Part shown: positions 6,791 to 16,015 of the stretch, piece after piece
Position numbering within the stretch: position 1 is the stretch's first letter
How the letters are laid out: each line of letters opens with the position of its first letter
From: DAIPKP01 sp964539095
GTDB lineage: Bacteria; Synergistota; Synergistia; Synergistales; Aminiphilaceae
Length of the DNA: 41,841 nucleotides
Direction of reading: 5' to 3'
Assembly (NCBI GenBank): GCA_964539095.1
Contig: CAZIFL010000027.1
Location: 1-41,841, forward strand
Made by a program: the position numbers and the translations under genes
Notes under the pieces: generated by a model
The model's input: the letters and a program-made list of their open reading frames with translations, nothing else
The model's database searches: none
Told to the model about the DNA's origin: nothing

Positions 6791-8944
6791 CTACCTCCCC
6801 TTAAGGGCCTGGTGCTTTTGGGGCTCTTCCCGAACCTGGAACTCCCGAACCCGCTCTATGAGTTCCTCGCCTCTTTCGTAGAGTTCCTGGGCGAGCCGGG
6901 CCACTTCTTCCGCATTTTCCGCCGTATGCTCCGAGGATGCACCGATACTCCGAATGCGCTCTGCGATCTGGGTGGTTCCCAGGGTGATCTGATCCATGGC
7001 GGAGGCCATCTCTTCGCTGGAGGCGGCCTGCTCCTCCGAGGTGGAGGCCACATTGTTGATGGCTTCGATGACCCGCTGAATCTGCTCCATGGAGACCTTG
7101 AGTTCCTCCTGAGCCGACAGGGCCTGATCCACCGTCTTGTTCAGAATCTTCCCGGCTTCTTCGGTGACGGCAATAGAGTTTTTGGTGTTACGCTGGAGTT
7201 CTTCCATGAGCTTTGCCACCTCTCCCGCCGCCTTGTTGGATTCCTCCGCCAGCTTACGCACCTCTTCCGCCACCACGGCGAAGCCTCGCCCCGCTTCTCC
7301 TGCCCGAGCGGCCTCAATGGCGGCGTTCAGGGCCAGCAGGTTCGTCTGATCTGCAATCCCTGTGATGGTGGTGACAAAGCCTGTGATATTCTTCACCGCA
7401 GCCGCAAGCTGGGAGATAGCCTGAACGCTCTCGGCGGATTTTTCTCCCACCACTCCGAGATCCCGTACCATGAGGTTCACCTTCTCCACCGAAGCCGCAG
7501 CGGTCTCTCCCGCAAGGGATCCCGCCTGAGAACCTTCCACAGCGGCGTGGGCGATGCTCTGGGCACTGCTGGCTACCTCCTGCACTCCCGCGGTGGTCTC
7601 CTCGATGGCGGCACTGTTGGATTCCGAGAGTTCCGAAGCCTTTTCCATGCTCTCGTTTACGCTATCCGTCTCATCCTCCACTTTTTTGGAAAGCTCCACC
7701 AGAGCATCCGATGCTGCGGATACTCCCTGGGCAGCCAGGCGGATCTGGAGCACCGTCTCCCCCTGAGAGCGTATCATCGCCGCCAGAGAGTCTGCCATCT
7801 CCCCAAGTTCAGTCTGGCGATGGATCTGAAATTCTTCACGGGTAATGGTGAGGTCCCCCTCTCCTGCACGCTTGGCAAGGGCCGCTACTCTTCGAATGGG
7901 CTTCACAATGCGCCCCACGATAAAGAACAGTACCCCCGCCACAAGAAGCATTCCCACCAGCCCCAAAAGAAGAGAGGTTACAAGAATCCGATCCGTGGAG
8001 GCCAATACCTCTTTTTCCAACACCACCATGCCAAAGCTCCAGGGGGTTCCGGTTTCCCCGATCTCTACAGGAGCAAAGGATTTGTAGGTCATCCTCTGGA
8101 GCGCTTCGGACCAGGCTTCCTGAAACCAGCTCTCCCCATGGCGGATCTGCCGCATCACCTCATCCCCTCCGGGAGCTTGACTCTCTCCTAAAGGTGCACC
8201 CACCCGCTTACGATCAGGATGAGTGGCTACAATTCCCTGATAGGTAAGGAGTCGGCCGAACCCCGTTTCATAAACCTGAAGATTTTCCGTGATCTTCTGA
8301 AGATTTTCCAGGGCAAGATCCACCCCCACGACCCCTGCGGTTTTTCCCCTCACGGTGATGGGCACTAGCAGAGTTACGATCAGAACGTTCCCCCCTTGGA
8401 GCTGATCCTCATAATACGGTTCGAGGATCATCTCTCGCCCACTCTTGAGAGGTGCGGTATAGTAATGATTCTGCTCGGGGTTGTCGTAGGAATCCAAAGG
8501 CTCCAAAACCACCTCGCCATCCCGGCGGAACCAGTAGGGGACAAAACGCCCGGAGGCGTCGTGGCCCGGGGTGTTGGCGAACTCTCCATCCTTACCGTCA
8601 AGGGCATTGGGCTCCCAGCAGCTCCATACGGCGGAAAAGGCGGGGTTGCGCCGCAGACTCTGGGCGAGAATGCCGTTAAGAATATCCCGACTTGCCTGAC
8701 GGGACTCTGCCAGCCCCTCGAAGGTAAAAGCCAGGGATCGGGCGGTATCCAAGGCATCCTCCAACTCTGCCTTCATGTGGCTGGCATACTCCCGGGCAAG
8801 GCTCATGGTGAGTTCCCGAGCCTGATGTATGCTCTGCCGATAGTTGAGGTACGTCACGGTGCCGATAACACAGATAAAAACCACGAGCACCACTGAAAGC
8901 ACCATAAGAGATATCTTGCCCCGCATTTTGAGTTGTATTCGCAT
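6791..8944 (-). CDS. Methyl-accepting chemotaxis protein with a periplasmic double-Cache sensor
   Basis: This 717-residue membrane chemoreceptor has TM1 at about residues 10-32 and a periplasmic dCache_1-type domain of about 270 residues (YWFRRDG, SYDNPEQNHYYTAPL and GVVGVDLALENL segments). TM2 lies near 310-335 (LLGLVGMLLVAGVLFFIVG), followed by a HAMP domain and a long cytoplasmic coiled coil. The hairpin tip ADQTNLLALNAAIEAARAGE is the CheA/CheW contact, and GRGFAVVAEEVRKLAEES follows. dCache receptors usually bind small molecules such as amino acids directly; the ligand cannot be named here. No C-terminal CheR-docking pentapeptide is visible. Ribosome site gaggaggaag precedes the ATG. The gene is monocistronic with its own terminator. 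Confidence 0.95.
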   Translation of the reverse strand: MRIQLKMRGKISLMVLSVVLVVFICVIGTVTYLNYRQSIHQARELTMSLAREYASHMKAELEDALDTARSLAFTFEGLAESRQASRDILNGILAQSLRRNPAFSAVWSCWEPNALDGKDGEFANTPGHDASGRFVPYWFRRDGEVVLEPLDSYDNPEQNHYYTAPLKSGREMILEPYYEDQLQGGNVLIVTLLVPITVRGKTAGVVGVDLALENLQKITENLQVYETGFGRLLTYQGIVATHPDRKRVGAPLGESQAPGGDEVMRQIRHGESWFQEAWSEALQRMTYKSFAPVEIGETGTPWSFGMVVLEKEVLASTDRILVTSLLLGLVGMLLVAGVLFFIVGRIVKPIRRVAALAKRAGEGDLTITREEFQIHRQTELGEMADSLAAMIRSQGETVLQIRLAAQGVSAASDALVELSKKVEDETDSVNESMEKASELSESNSAAIEETTAGVQEVASSAQSIAHAAVEGSQAGSLAGETAAASVEKVNLMVRDLGVVGEKSAESVQAISQLAAAVKNITGFVTTITGIADQTNLLALNAAIEAARAGEAGRGFAVVAEEVRKLAEESNKAAGEVAKLMEELQRNTKNSIAVTEEAGKILNKTVDQALSAQEELKVSMEQIQRVIEAINNVASTSEEQAASSEEMASAMDQITLGTTQIAERIRSIGASSEHTAENAEEVARLAQELYERGEELIERVREFQVREEPQKHQALKGR

Positions 8945-9061
8945 ATTTCTTCCTCCTCATTCTGCTTGAAGTTCTATAGCACGAACTAGCCCAAAGGATA
9001 CCACAAATACTCTTAATTTTAAACTATTACGGAAAAATGTGACGATTCGGGAGGGATTATT

Positions 9062-9682
9062 ATGAAAGGACATTCTTCAAAATCAAAGCACCGCACCGCC
9101 CTGCACGAAGCGGGACATCTTGGGATGGCTCTTCTGTTGGGGATGAAGGTAGAGCGCTGCGCCCTGATCCCCCGGGGGGAGCGCTGGCGTCCGGGAGAGC
9201 GGGGGCGCTGCACCGTGCTGCTGCCGGATCCCGTGGGGCTCCGACGCTTTCTACTCTCTCTCGGGGGAGTTATGGCGGAGGATCTGCTCCTTGCGGAGGA
9301 TCGCGGAGGATTGCAGGATCGTCGGGATGCCCTGGAGGCTCTCCGAAACTATGTGGCCCACTACGAAGATCCAACACGACGGGAGGAGCTGGAGGAACTC
9401 TTTCAGGAGATCGCAGGGTTCTTCTCGCACGAGGAGTTTCGGCACTTTCTGGAGGAGAGCGCCGAAACACTGCTGCGGGAGAAGATTCTGGAGCACCCCC
9501 GGATAGAGCAGATGGCCCAGGGCTTTCCCCTTTCTCCAGAAGTCTTCAGTATCCGCCAGAAGCTGACAAGCTTTGAAGAACCCCCGGAGAGAAAGCCCTG
9601 GAAAGAGTGGCTTCTCCAAGGAATTAAAAAATGCTGGTGCTTTCTGCAGCGTTTCCGCAAACCCTTCGAAGAGGATATGTGA
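9062..9682 (+). CDS. Stand-alone M41-like zinc metalloprotease (FtsH peptidase domain without the AAA module)
   Basis: This protein has 206 residues. The HExxH zinc motif appears very early (TALHEAGHLGMALLLG, residues 13-17). It is followed by an FtsH-like helical region with a GGVMAEDLLL segment and GGLQDRRDALEAL, which could supply the acidic third zinc ligand as in M41 peptidases. There is no Walker A/B module and no membrane segment, so it is about a third the size of FtsH. The C-terminal third is charged and less conserved-looking and contains CWC. Ribosome site gggaggg precedes the ATG. Activity is likely but unproven, and it would need a partner or act on accessible substrates. It is convergent with the beta-lactamase-like gene, with repeat B between. 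Confidence 0.75.
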   Translation: MKGHSSKSKHRTALHEAGHLGMALLLGMKVERCALIPRGERWRPGERGRCTVLLPDPVGLRRFLLSLGGVMAEDLLLAEDRGGLQDRRDALEALRNYVAHYEDPTRREELEELFQEIAGFFSHEEFRHFLEESAETLLREKILEHPRIEQMAQGFPLSPEVFSIRQKLTSFEEPPERKPWKEWLLQGIKKCWCFLQRFRKPFEEDM

Positions 9683-9720
9683 GATCACAGATCCCCCCGC
9701 CGCATTCGATGAAACCACTC

Positions 9721-10013
9721 TACCGCATCATTCCTGCTTATATTGTGGCTTGGTGAACTCCAGGAGCCGGAGCTTGTGTGTTCCCGGCAGCGACCACAGT
9801 GGTCGGCGAGGGCTCCCTTTGCGTCGTGGAGAACCTCCTGGTGGCAGGCGGACGTGCCAGCAAGCCCCAGTCGCGCAGCTGGTCGGCGGAAGTCTGCGGC
9901 GACGGTTCGGAGCAGCAAAGCAAGGGAGCGGTTCGACCACTCGGGGGAGTAGAGGGAACACCCAAGCTCCGGCTCCCACCCAAGGGCACACTATAATGTG
10001 GAACAGCCCACTA
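9721..10013. repeat. Palindromic repeat element, copy B (293 bp, TA-bounded)
   Basis: The copy runs from TA at 9721-9722 to TA at 10012-10013, the same length as copy A, in inverted orientation. Core 9763-9976 begins GGAGCCGGAGCTTGTGTG and ends CAAGCTCCGGCTCC. Inner complementary blocks include GCTCCCTT with AAGGGAGC and CGTCG with CGACG. The end ACTATAATGTGGAACAGCCC is almost identical to the end of copies A and D. Its last TA forms part of the TAG stop codon of the beta-lactamase-family gene. It fills the whole gap between two convergent genes. Confidence 0.88.
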
Positions 10014-12092
10014 CTGCATAGTGAGGTTAAGAGCTATGACTCCTCCCGGTTCGCCCCGAAGCAACAGATACGCCGCATGGGTATCAGAGAGCCTCAACGT
10101 GCCTCCGGTGGTGCCTGAGGTGATCTCTTTCACCTCAGGATCATAGAGAAACCAGAAGGTGCTGCCGCTGATGGAAAGCTCCCCTGAGGAAGGAAGGCGG
10201 AACCACTCCCCGAAACCCTGGCTTGAAATGGCGACCGAGCGCTCCCCCTCCTCTACAAGAGGCACCTCCGAGAGGGGACGGCAGAGATAGCTTCCCAGGC
10301 GCATCCACTCCTCACCGTTCCAGGTCTCCATGGCGGCATCCTCCATGCCCCGCACATTATCCGGCACCATCAGAAATTTGCCCTCCAGCCTGCTCTCCGA
10401 GGGAGGGGTCATCTGGGTGAGAATCTGATTTCCCCGAAGATACCCCTCCAACCCCGGAAGGGTACCGAGCTGCATCCCCGGAGCGGTGTTCTTTTCGGGG
10501 TACCCCAGGGAGAGATCCATATTCACCGGTAGCCAGGTCTCCTGAAGCCGGGCCTCCCAGACCGATGCCATGGGGGGGGCGTTCTCATCCAGCCGCTCTC
10601 CTATAAGGGTGGAGAAGCTGTAGTGAGGAGAGACCCCGGGCCGCCGAAGGGCCACATATCTACGCCCCGAAGCGGTGAGAAGCTTCAGAGCCGTGACAGG
10701 ATCTCCATCCGCGGCGTACCAGCCATCGCTCCGCAGTTTGAAGTTCTCATAGAGGGGAGTCCAACCGGTGCCGCCCAATCCCTGAAGGATGATGGATTCA
10801 TCTCCGTGGTAGCCCAAACCGCAGATGCCGAAGGAGGAGGCGTACACTCCTGGATAGTTTGCCCTCTCCTCCGCCGGAACATCCACCATGGAGAGGGGAT
10901 CTGTCGAAAGAGGTTGGGGCATCTCCCCAAGGCTCCCCCGCTCCAGCAGAGCCCGGAACAGAATGCGGTTGGCGATCTTCATGGCGTGGGAAGAGGCGAA
11001 GGTCTTCTCCATGGATCCCGCGGCTCCGAAGACCACCACCCCGAGCTTTTCCTCCGGGAGCACCACCATGATGGTTCCATACATGCCAGGGATATCCCCC
11101 GCCTTCTGCCAGGCGGTAATCCCCACCGCTCCGAGAGCGGGCTGCACCACCGTATCCCATCCCAAGCCGTAACGGCTCTCTTCACAGGGGACGGGGTCGA
11201 AGGTTCCGAGGCGCTGATTCTCCCCCATGGCAGCCACGGAGGCCTCGGAAAGAATCCTGTTTGTACCGTAAACTCCACCCTGGAGAAGCATTCTCGCCAC
11301 ATGAGAGAGTTCCTCCGCAGTACAGAAGAGCCCCCCCGAGGCGTAGACGTTGAAGCAGTAGAGGGGCCACATCTCCTCTCCCTCGTAGGCCCTGGCGCAG
11401 GATTCCTCCGGAAGAGAAAGGTTCTGATACTGGCTGGAGCGCATCCCAAGAGGTTCGAATATGTTATGACGAACGAAATCGGTATAGCTCTCCCCCGTCA
11501 CCGCCCTGATCAGGTTTTCCACCATGGTAAAACCTTCATTGTTGTAGGTGCTGATGGTTCCGGGATGGTAGACAAGACGCTGGTAGATCATCTCTTCCTG
11601 CATCCGGGAAGCGTATTCGGGAAAGGGAAGAGAGCTGACAGAGCCCGGCTCGTACCCCGGCAGCCCCGAGGAGTGGTTCAGCAGCATCCGTACGGTAATG
11701 CTCCGGTATCGTTCATCCAGGGGCATGGCAAAATCCGGAAGATAGGTGGTGATGGGTTCATCCAAGGAGAGTTTCCCCTGATCCACCAGAATCATGGTCG
11801 CCACGGTAGCGATAATCTTGCTGATAGAGCAGGCTCCGTAAAGAGTTTGAGGAGTGGCAGCCAGGCCAGCCTCCCTATCTGCGGTGCCGAAGGCCTCCGC
11901 CCAAATTACCCTCTCTCCATCCACCAGAGCCACCGAGACCGAGGGGGCCCCGATCTCCTCCATGATCTCCCGTACCGCCTCCCGCCCCTCCTCTATGGCG
12001 GCGGCATAGTTCACATTCCCTTCATCAGTGCCGCATCCGGGAAAGAGGAAAAGAGAGACCAGAAGCATCCCCCATAGAGCGTATGCTCTCAT
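10011..12092 (-). CDS. Serine beta-lactamase-family hydrolase, lipoprotein
   Basis: This 693-residue protein begins with a lipoprotein signal peptide and lipobox (LFLFPGC, Cys20). The catalytic domain follows, with the SxxK motif SISK (Ser89, Lys92) and the YxN motif YNN (183-185), the signature of class C / penicillin-binding / esterase EstB-like enzymes (beta-lactamase Pfam family). The last 300 residues form an extra beta-rich region seen in long family members. The ATG at 12092 is preferred because aaggggg lies 8 bases upstream and the signal peptide then starts cleanly; an ATG 12 codons earlier overlaps the stop of the exporter gene upstream. Likely a D-Ala-D-Ala peptidase or esterase at the cell envelope rather than a drug-resistance enzyme. 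Its stop codon lies within the end of repeat B. Confidence 0.85.
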   Translation of the reverse strand: MRAYALWGMLLVSLFLFPGCGTDEGNVNYAAAIEEGREAVREIMEEIGAPSVSVALVDGERVIWAEAFGTADREAGLAATPQTLYGACSISKIIATVATMILVDQGKLSLDEPITTYLPDFAMPLDERYRSITVRMLLNHSSGLPGYEPGSVSSLPFPEYASRMQEEMIYQRLVYHPGTISTYNNEGFTMVENLIRAVTGESYTDFVRHNIFEPLGMRSSQYQNLSLPEESCARAYEGEEMWPLYCFNVYASGGLFCTAEELSHVARMLLQGGVYGTNRILSEASVAAMGENQRLGTFDPVPCEESRYGLGWDTVVQPALGAVGITAWQKAGDIPGMYGTIMVVLPEEKLGVVVFGAAGSMEKTFASSHAMKIANRILFRALLERGSLGEMPQPLSTDPLSMVDVPAEERANYPGVYASSFGICGLGYHGDESIILQGLGGTGWTPLYENFKLRSDGWYAADGDPVTALKLLTASGRRYVALRRPGVSPHYSFSTLIGERLDENAPPMASVWEARLQETWLPVNMDLSLGYPEKNTAPGMQLGTLPGLEGYLRGNQILTQMTPPSESRLEGKFLMVPDNVRGMEDAAMETWNGEEWMRLGSYLCRPLSEVPLVEEGERSVAISSQGFGEWFRLPSSGELSISGSTFWFLYDPEVKEITSGTTGGTLRLSDTHAAYLLLRGEPGGVIALNLTMQ

Positions 12093-12124
12093 TTTACGTA
12101 CCCCCTTTGTTCGGCGTTTTTCTT

Positions 12125-13048
12125 TCATGGTGCTGTATACCCACCTTTCTTTTGGGACTGCTCCAGAAGAATGACCAGGATCCCCCCTGCAATCATCCCT
12201 CCCCCCGCAAGGGTGGCGAAAGAGGGGATCTGGTGTAGTAGGACCATGCCCCAGAAGATGGCGAAGGCGATCTCCGACATGGAGAGAATGGAGGCCACCC
12301 CCCCGGTAAGATGCCGCAGGCTGAACTGCACCAGGGCGTAGGCCAGCACGGTGTTCACCAACACCAGATAGGAGAGCACCCCCAGAAGGCGCCAGGAGAA
12401 GGGGGGAAAGGGGCCGGAAGAGCCGAAAAAACCATAGATGATCCCCACGAAGAGGGCTCCCCAGAGGTAGGTGGAAAAATAGTTTCCCAGAGGGTCCCGG
12501 CCTCCGGAGCCGTAGCGCCCGTTGAGAAGATACGCCGCATAGGAGAACCCCGAAAGGAGCATCACCCCCACACCGATAGGATCCCCGGAGCCCCCCAGAT
12601 CGCGGCCCATGGCTACCCAGACGCCTCCGAAGGCGAGAGCCAGAGTGAGTATCTGGATTTTTGAAAGACGCTGGCGAAAGAGGAGAAATTCCAGTATCAG
12701 TACCCAGAAGGGGGCGGTGTAGAAGAGTATGGTGGCAAATCCTACGGGAATCCGCACCAGTCCGATATTGGTGAGCAGAAAGATCCCCACCACACCGAAG
12801 AGACCGTTGAGCATTCGAGAGGGAATCTCCTTGAGAGGACAGCGCATCTTAGAAGGGTTTTTGAAGAGCAGCCAAAGCCCCACCACCAGGGTAGAACCGG
12901 AAGCCCGGATGAGGGTTACCTGCACGGGGGTTACTCCCAAGGCCAGGGCCTCCCGCATGGCGGGGCCGATGGCTCCCCAGGTACAGGCCGCAAGAAGCAT
13001 TCCCAGGGCTCCGAAAAGCTCTCCCGAGAGGGGGGGGGTTTTGGACAA
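12125..13048 (-). CDS. EamA/DMT-superfamily transporter
   Basis: This 307-residue integral membrane protein has about ten predicted helices in two EamA repeats. The first repeat starts GALGMLLAACTWGAIGPAMREAL; the second begins near GVGVMLLSGFSYAAYLLNGRYG. The family exports amino acids, metabolites or drugs, and substrate cannot be read from sequence. The start is TTG with gaggtgg upstream. The lipoprotein gene follows after about 30 bases, suggesting a two-gene operon. The 274-bp divergent region to mscS holds AT-rich sequence with a possible extended -10 (TGATAGAAT, 13253-13261) facing mscS and nothing else recognised. Confidence 0.88.
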   Translation of the reverse strand: MSKTPPLSGELFGALGMLLAACTWGAIGPAMREALALGVTPVQVTLIRASGSTLVVGLWLLFKNPSKMRCPLKEIPSRMLNGLFGVVGIFLLTNIGLVRIPVGFATILFYTAPFWVLILEFLLFRQRLSKIQILTLALAFGGVWVAMGRDLGGSGDPIGVGVMLLSGFSYAAYLLNGRYGSGGRDPLGNYFSTYLWGALFVGIIYGFFGSSGPFPPFSWRLLGVLSYLVLVNTVLAYALVQFSLRHLTGGVASILSMSEIAFAIFWGMVLLHQIPSFATLAGGGMIAGGILVILLEQSQKKGGYTAP

Positions 13049-13322
13049 GGGCTTCCACCTCTTCTTTCCCCGGAGGGGAGTGTGTACATCCAGGATAGAT
13101 CTCTTTCAGAGCAAACCCTAGCACGGGATTCTGCAGAATACAAGGCTCTTGGAAATTTTTCCTCCCCTTTTCGCTGAAAATCGCTGGAGAAATTTTTATT
13201 TCTTTAAGTATCCTCTTGCGTACCGCAAAAGCTCTCTCTCAAAAGTTTTTCATGATAGAATTCCTTCAGGAAAATTTGGAATGATGCGCTGCATGAACTC
13301 GTAGAGAAAGGATGATGAAAAA

Positions 13323-15245
13323 ATGCGACTACCCCTCTCACGAAAGTCTCTCCTCTTTTTGGGGATCCTCGGCTTGATACTTATTTCTTCCTCCGCAGCC
13401 TTCGTGGGGCTGGCTTCCACCGGGGGGGACGCCTACGCTCAGGATCGGCTTCGCCTCTCCTGGGGGGCCCTCACTACCATTGATGCCAGCGAAGCTCTTG
13501 CCCCCGCAGACCGCTCCTCCCCCCGCGCTCTGATGCGCTCCTTCATGGACAACATGAACTATGGACATCGTTATCTTCAGGAAGCCAAGGGGCTTACCCT
13601 CGCCACTCCAGGGCTTTTCTACGTCCCCCCTCAGGCAAAAAACGATGCGGGGAGGGCCCTCTTCCATTTTGAACGGGCCATCCACTGCCTGGATCTCTCT
13701 GCCATTCCCGTCTCCCTGCGGCTCCAGAGAGCCCGGGAAAACATCCTTCTTTTTAAGGAGGTTCTCGATCGGGTAGGGATCCCCCCCTACGACGCCATTC
13801 CCGATGCGGAAGAGGTGCGGGAGAAGGGGCTTACAAGCTGGCTCATCCCCCGAACCCCCTTTCAGCTCTACCGGGTGGAGGCTCCCGGAATCGACCAGGG
13901 AACCTGGAAGCTCGCTCCCGCCTCTGTGGCAGCGCTCTACCGAAGCTACGTCCGGGTTCGGAATCTCCCCTATCTGAGTAACGCCACCCGGGATGCGTAC
14001 CGAAACTATGCGGATATGCCGGGAGCCTTCTTCCCACCCAAGTGGTCCTTCTTCATCCCTCCCTGGGCAAAGAGGGCACTTCTGGGGCAGTCTCTCTGGC
14101 AGTGGCTTTTGCTGATTCCCGCCTTTCTCCTCCTGGTGGTAACACTTATTCTGGTGTGGCGTCTCTGCCGCTCCCTCTCGGGAGAGGGGTATAAGGTGAC
14201 GGGAGAGCTTCTTCGCATACTCCCGGCGCTCTCCTTCTCTTTGGGGGCACATATCATGATCTATTTCATTGATGACGTTCTCAACATCTCCGGCTCCCTC
14301 TACTCTTTTTTAACGGTGCTCTTCACCGCCCTTCAGTGGATAGGCTGGGCCTGGATCGTGGTACGGCTGGGAGAGCTTCTCTCCGCCCTTATTCTTCTCT
14401 CCCCCCGACTTGAGGAGGGGAGCGTGGATGCAAGCCTCATCCGCACCATCAACCGCTTTTTGAGCATCGGTGCTGCCCTGGGAATTCTTCTCTACGGAGC
14501 CTCCCAGCTCGGGGTATCCCTGATGACACTGCTTACGGGGTTTGGGGTTATCGGTCTGGCGGTCTCTCTGGCGGCAAAGACCACCCTGGAGAACATCATC
14601 GGAGGGGTCACGCTCTTTCTCGATCGTTCCGTAAAGGTGGGAGAGTACTGCCGCTTCGGCAACCATGCGGGGACCATCCTCAACATAGGACTCCGCACCA
14701 CCAGAATTCAGGCTCTTGATCAGACCATCATCTCCATCCCCAATGCGGAGTTCTCCCAGATGCAGATTATCAACGTCACCCGGCGGAACCGATCCCTTAT
14801 GCAGAAGACCATCAATCTCCGGTACGAGACGAGCCGTGATCAGCTCCGCTGGATTCTCGCCAGCATCCGGGAGGTACTCCATGCCCATCCCAAAGTTCAC
14901 GAAGATCCCGTCCCCTTCGCCCGCTTCGAGGGGTACGGAGAGTCTTCTCTCGATGTTCTCATCTTCGCCTACATTAAAACAACCCGGTGGGCGGAGCTTA
15001 TGGCCATTCAGGAAGATCTCCTCTTCCGAGTAGGGGAGATCGTGGAAAAAGCGGGTTCGGGCTTTGCCTTCCCCTCCACCACCACCTACATAACCCGGGA
15101 TGGAGGGATCGACACGGAGAGAGGAACAGTGGCGGAAAAAGAGGTAGCTCTCTGGCGCGAAGAGAACTGCTACCCCTTTCCCGAAACGCCTCACCAGCGG
15201 AAAAAAGCGCTTCGAGGAAGCTTGGAGTATCCCCCTAAAGCCTGA
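13323..15245 (+). CDS. MscS-family mechanosensitive channel with a large periplasmic N-terminal domain
   Basis: This protein has 640 residues. It starts with a signal or anchor helix (about 9-32), followed by a roughly 200-residue extracytoplasmic helical domain. Several TM helices follow (about 260-280, 300-320, 325-345 and 375-395). The MscS core has the pore helix TGFGVIGLAVSLAAKTTLEN, the hallmark IGGVTLFLDRSVKVGEYCRFG, and the beta domain ending in the GFAFPSTTTYI segment typical of MscS C-termini. It opens under membrane tension to release solutes during hypo-osmotic shock. The extended N-terminal region resembles larger MscS relatives rather than minimal MscS. Monocistronic; a long hairpin follows the stop. 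Confidence 0.93.
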   Translation: MRLPLSRKSLLFLGILGLILISSSAAFVGLASTGGDAYAQDRLRLSWGALTTIDASEALAPADRSSPRALMRSFMDNMNYGHRYLQEAKGLTLATPGLFYVPPQAKNDAGRALFHFERAIHCLDLSAIPVSLRLQRARENILLFKEVLDRVGIPPYDAIPDAEEVREKGLTSWLIPRTPFQLYRVEAPGIDQGTWKLAPASVAALYRSYVRVRNLPYLSNATRDAYRNYADMPGAFFPPKWSFFIPPWAKRALLGQSLWQWLLLIPAFLLLVVTLILVWRLCRSLSGEGYKVTGELLRILPALSFSLGAHIMIYFIDDVLNISGSLYSFLTVLFTALQWIGWAWIVVRLGELLSALILLSPRLEEGSVDASLIRTINRFLSIGAALGILLYGASQLGVSLMTLLTGFGVIGLAVSLAAKTTLENIIGGVTLFLDRSVKVGEYCRFGNHAGTILNIGLRTTRIQALDQTIISIPNAEFSQMQIINVTRRNRSLMQKTINLRYETSRDQLRWILASIREVLHAHPKVHEDPVPFARFEGYGESSLDVLIFAYIKTTRWAELMAIQEDLLFRVGEIVEKAGSGFAFPSTTTYITRDGGIDTERGTVAEKEVALWREENCYPFPETPHQRKKALRGSLEYPPKA

Positions 15246-15272
15246 AAAACAGTCCTGTCATAAAAGTACGCG

Positions 15273-15332
15273 AACAGCTCTCTCCGGAGGGGGGTTCAAA
15301 CAGGTGGAATTGCCTCCCCAGAGAGAGCTGTT
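15273..15332 (+). terminator. Long inverted repeat after mscS, probable terminator
   Basis: AACAGCTCTCTC (15273-15284) pairs perfectly with GAGAGAGCTGTT (15321-15332). A nested GGAGG/CCTCC stem extends it inside the loop. Only a short TTT follows on the plus strand, so termination is plausible but not certain. It directly abuts a solitary end of the copy-C type repeat. Confidence 0.5.
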
Positions 15333-15333
15333 T

Positions 15334-15361
15334 GTCACATGACAACGAGAACCGCTCTAAA
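15334..15361. repeat. Solitary terminal arm of the copy-C type repeat
   Basis: Twenty-six of 28 bases match the reverse complement of the left end of repeat copy C (20222-20249). The match includes the tip AACCGCTCTA with its TA (15358-15359). No partner end and no palindromic core is seen nearby, so it looks like a remnant of an excised or deleted element. Confidence 0.6.
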
Positions 15362-15412
15362 GACACTTTTGCATTTCAGACAAAAAATGCTCTCCCTATT
15401 CTGCCATAAAGC

Positions 15413-15441
15413 TTATTTTTACGGCGAAGATTTGTTATAAT
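15413..15441 (+). promoter_or_regulatory. Promoter of the Lrp/AsnC regulator gene
   Basis: A perfect -10 TATAAT (15436-15441) is preceded 17 bp upstream by a weak -35 (TTATTT, 15413-15418). It overlaps the longest possible start of the downstream frame (15440). This supports initiation at the later ATG, 15488. Confidence 0.6.
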
Positions 15442-15487
15442 GCTGCTGCATGCGGAGAAAAATATTTCAGACGGAAGGAATACTATT

Positions 15488-15982
15488 ATGGCATTCTCTC
15501 GAAATTACCCAAAGGAACCAGATAAAGAAAATATCACCATCCTGAAGGCTCTTCAGGAAAACTGCCGTAGCTCCTTCCGAACCATCGCCAAAATGGTGGG
15601 GCTCTCTCCTCCCACCGTGGCAGAGCGGATTGCTCGTATGGAGGAGGCGGGGATCATCAAGGGGTATGCCCCTCGCATTGATGTAACCAAGGCGGGGTTT
15701 CCCGTGAGGGCCATCGTAAATATGCAGACGGAGTTCAAGGACCCCGCCACCAGAATTTTCCAGGAGATCGCCTCCTTTCCCGAGGTGCTCCAGTGCTGGC
15801 GGGTTACGGGGGATTGTGATTACGTGCTTTACGTGGTGGCAGTCTCTATGGAGCACATGGATGCAACGCTTCTCAAGCTCAGCGAATTCGGCAAAACCCG
15901 CACCTCCGTGGTGCTTGATGCAGGAGAGCAGGATGGCCTCCCTTGGGATGTCCTCCGCAACCAGAAGGATTCTTCCGAGTAA
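15488..15982 (+). CDS. Lrp/AsnC-family transcriptional regulator
   Basis: This 164-residue protein has an N-terminal winged helix-turn-helix (DKENITILKALQENCRSSFR, then IAKMVGLSPPTVAERIARME and AGIIKGYAPRID). The C-terminal RAM/AsnC ligand domain starts at PVRAIVNMQTEF and contains VTGDCDYVLYVVAVSMEHMD. Such regulators assemble as octamers and respond to amino acids or small effectors. The ATG at 15488 has ggaagga upstream; an ATG at 15440 falls on the -10 of the promoter and is rejected. No adjacent operon is obviously its target, so the target genes are unknown. Confidence 0.92.
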   Translation: MAFSRNYPKEPDKENITILKALQENCRSSFRTIAKMVGLSPPTVAERIARMEEAGIIKGYAPRIDVTKAGFPVRAIVNMQTEFKDPATRIFQEIASFPEVLQCWRVTGDCDYVLYVVAVSMEHMDATLLKLSEFGKTRTSVVLDAGEQDGLPWDVLRNQKDSSE

Positions 15983-16015
15983 CGGAACCCAAGAATTTCC
16001 TTGCCTGTTTGAACA

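Noticed and set aside
10011..12092. Antibiotic-resistance beta-lactamase
   Set aside because: SxxK and YxN motifs are shared by peptidases and esterases of the same family; the long C-terminal region and lipoprotein anchor do not point to a resistance enzyme.
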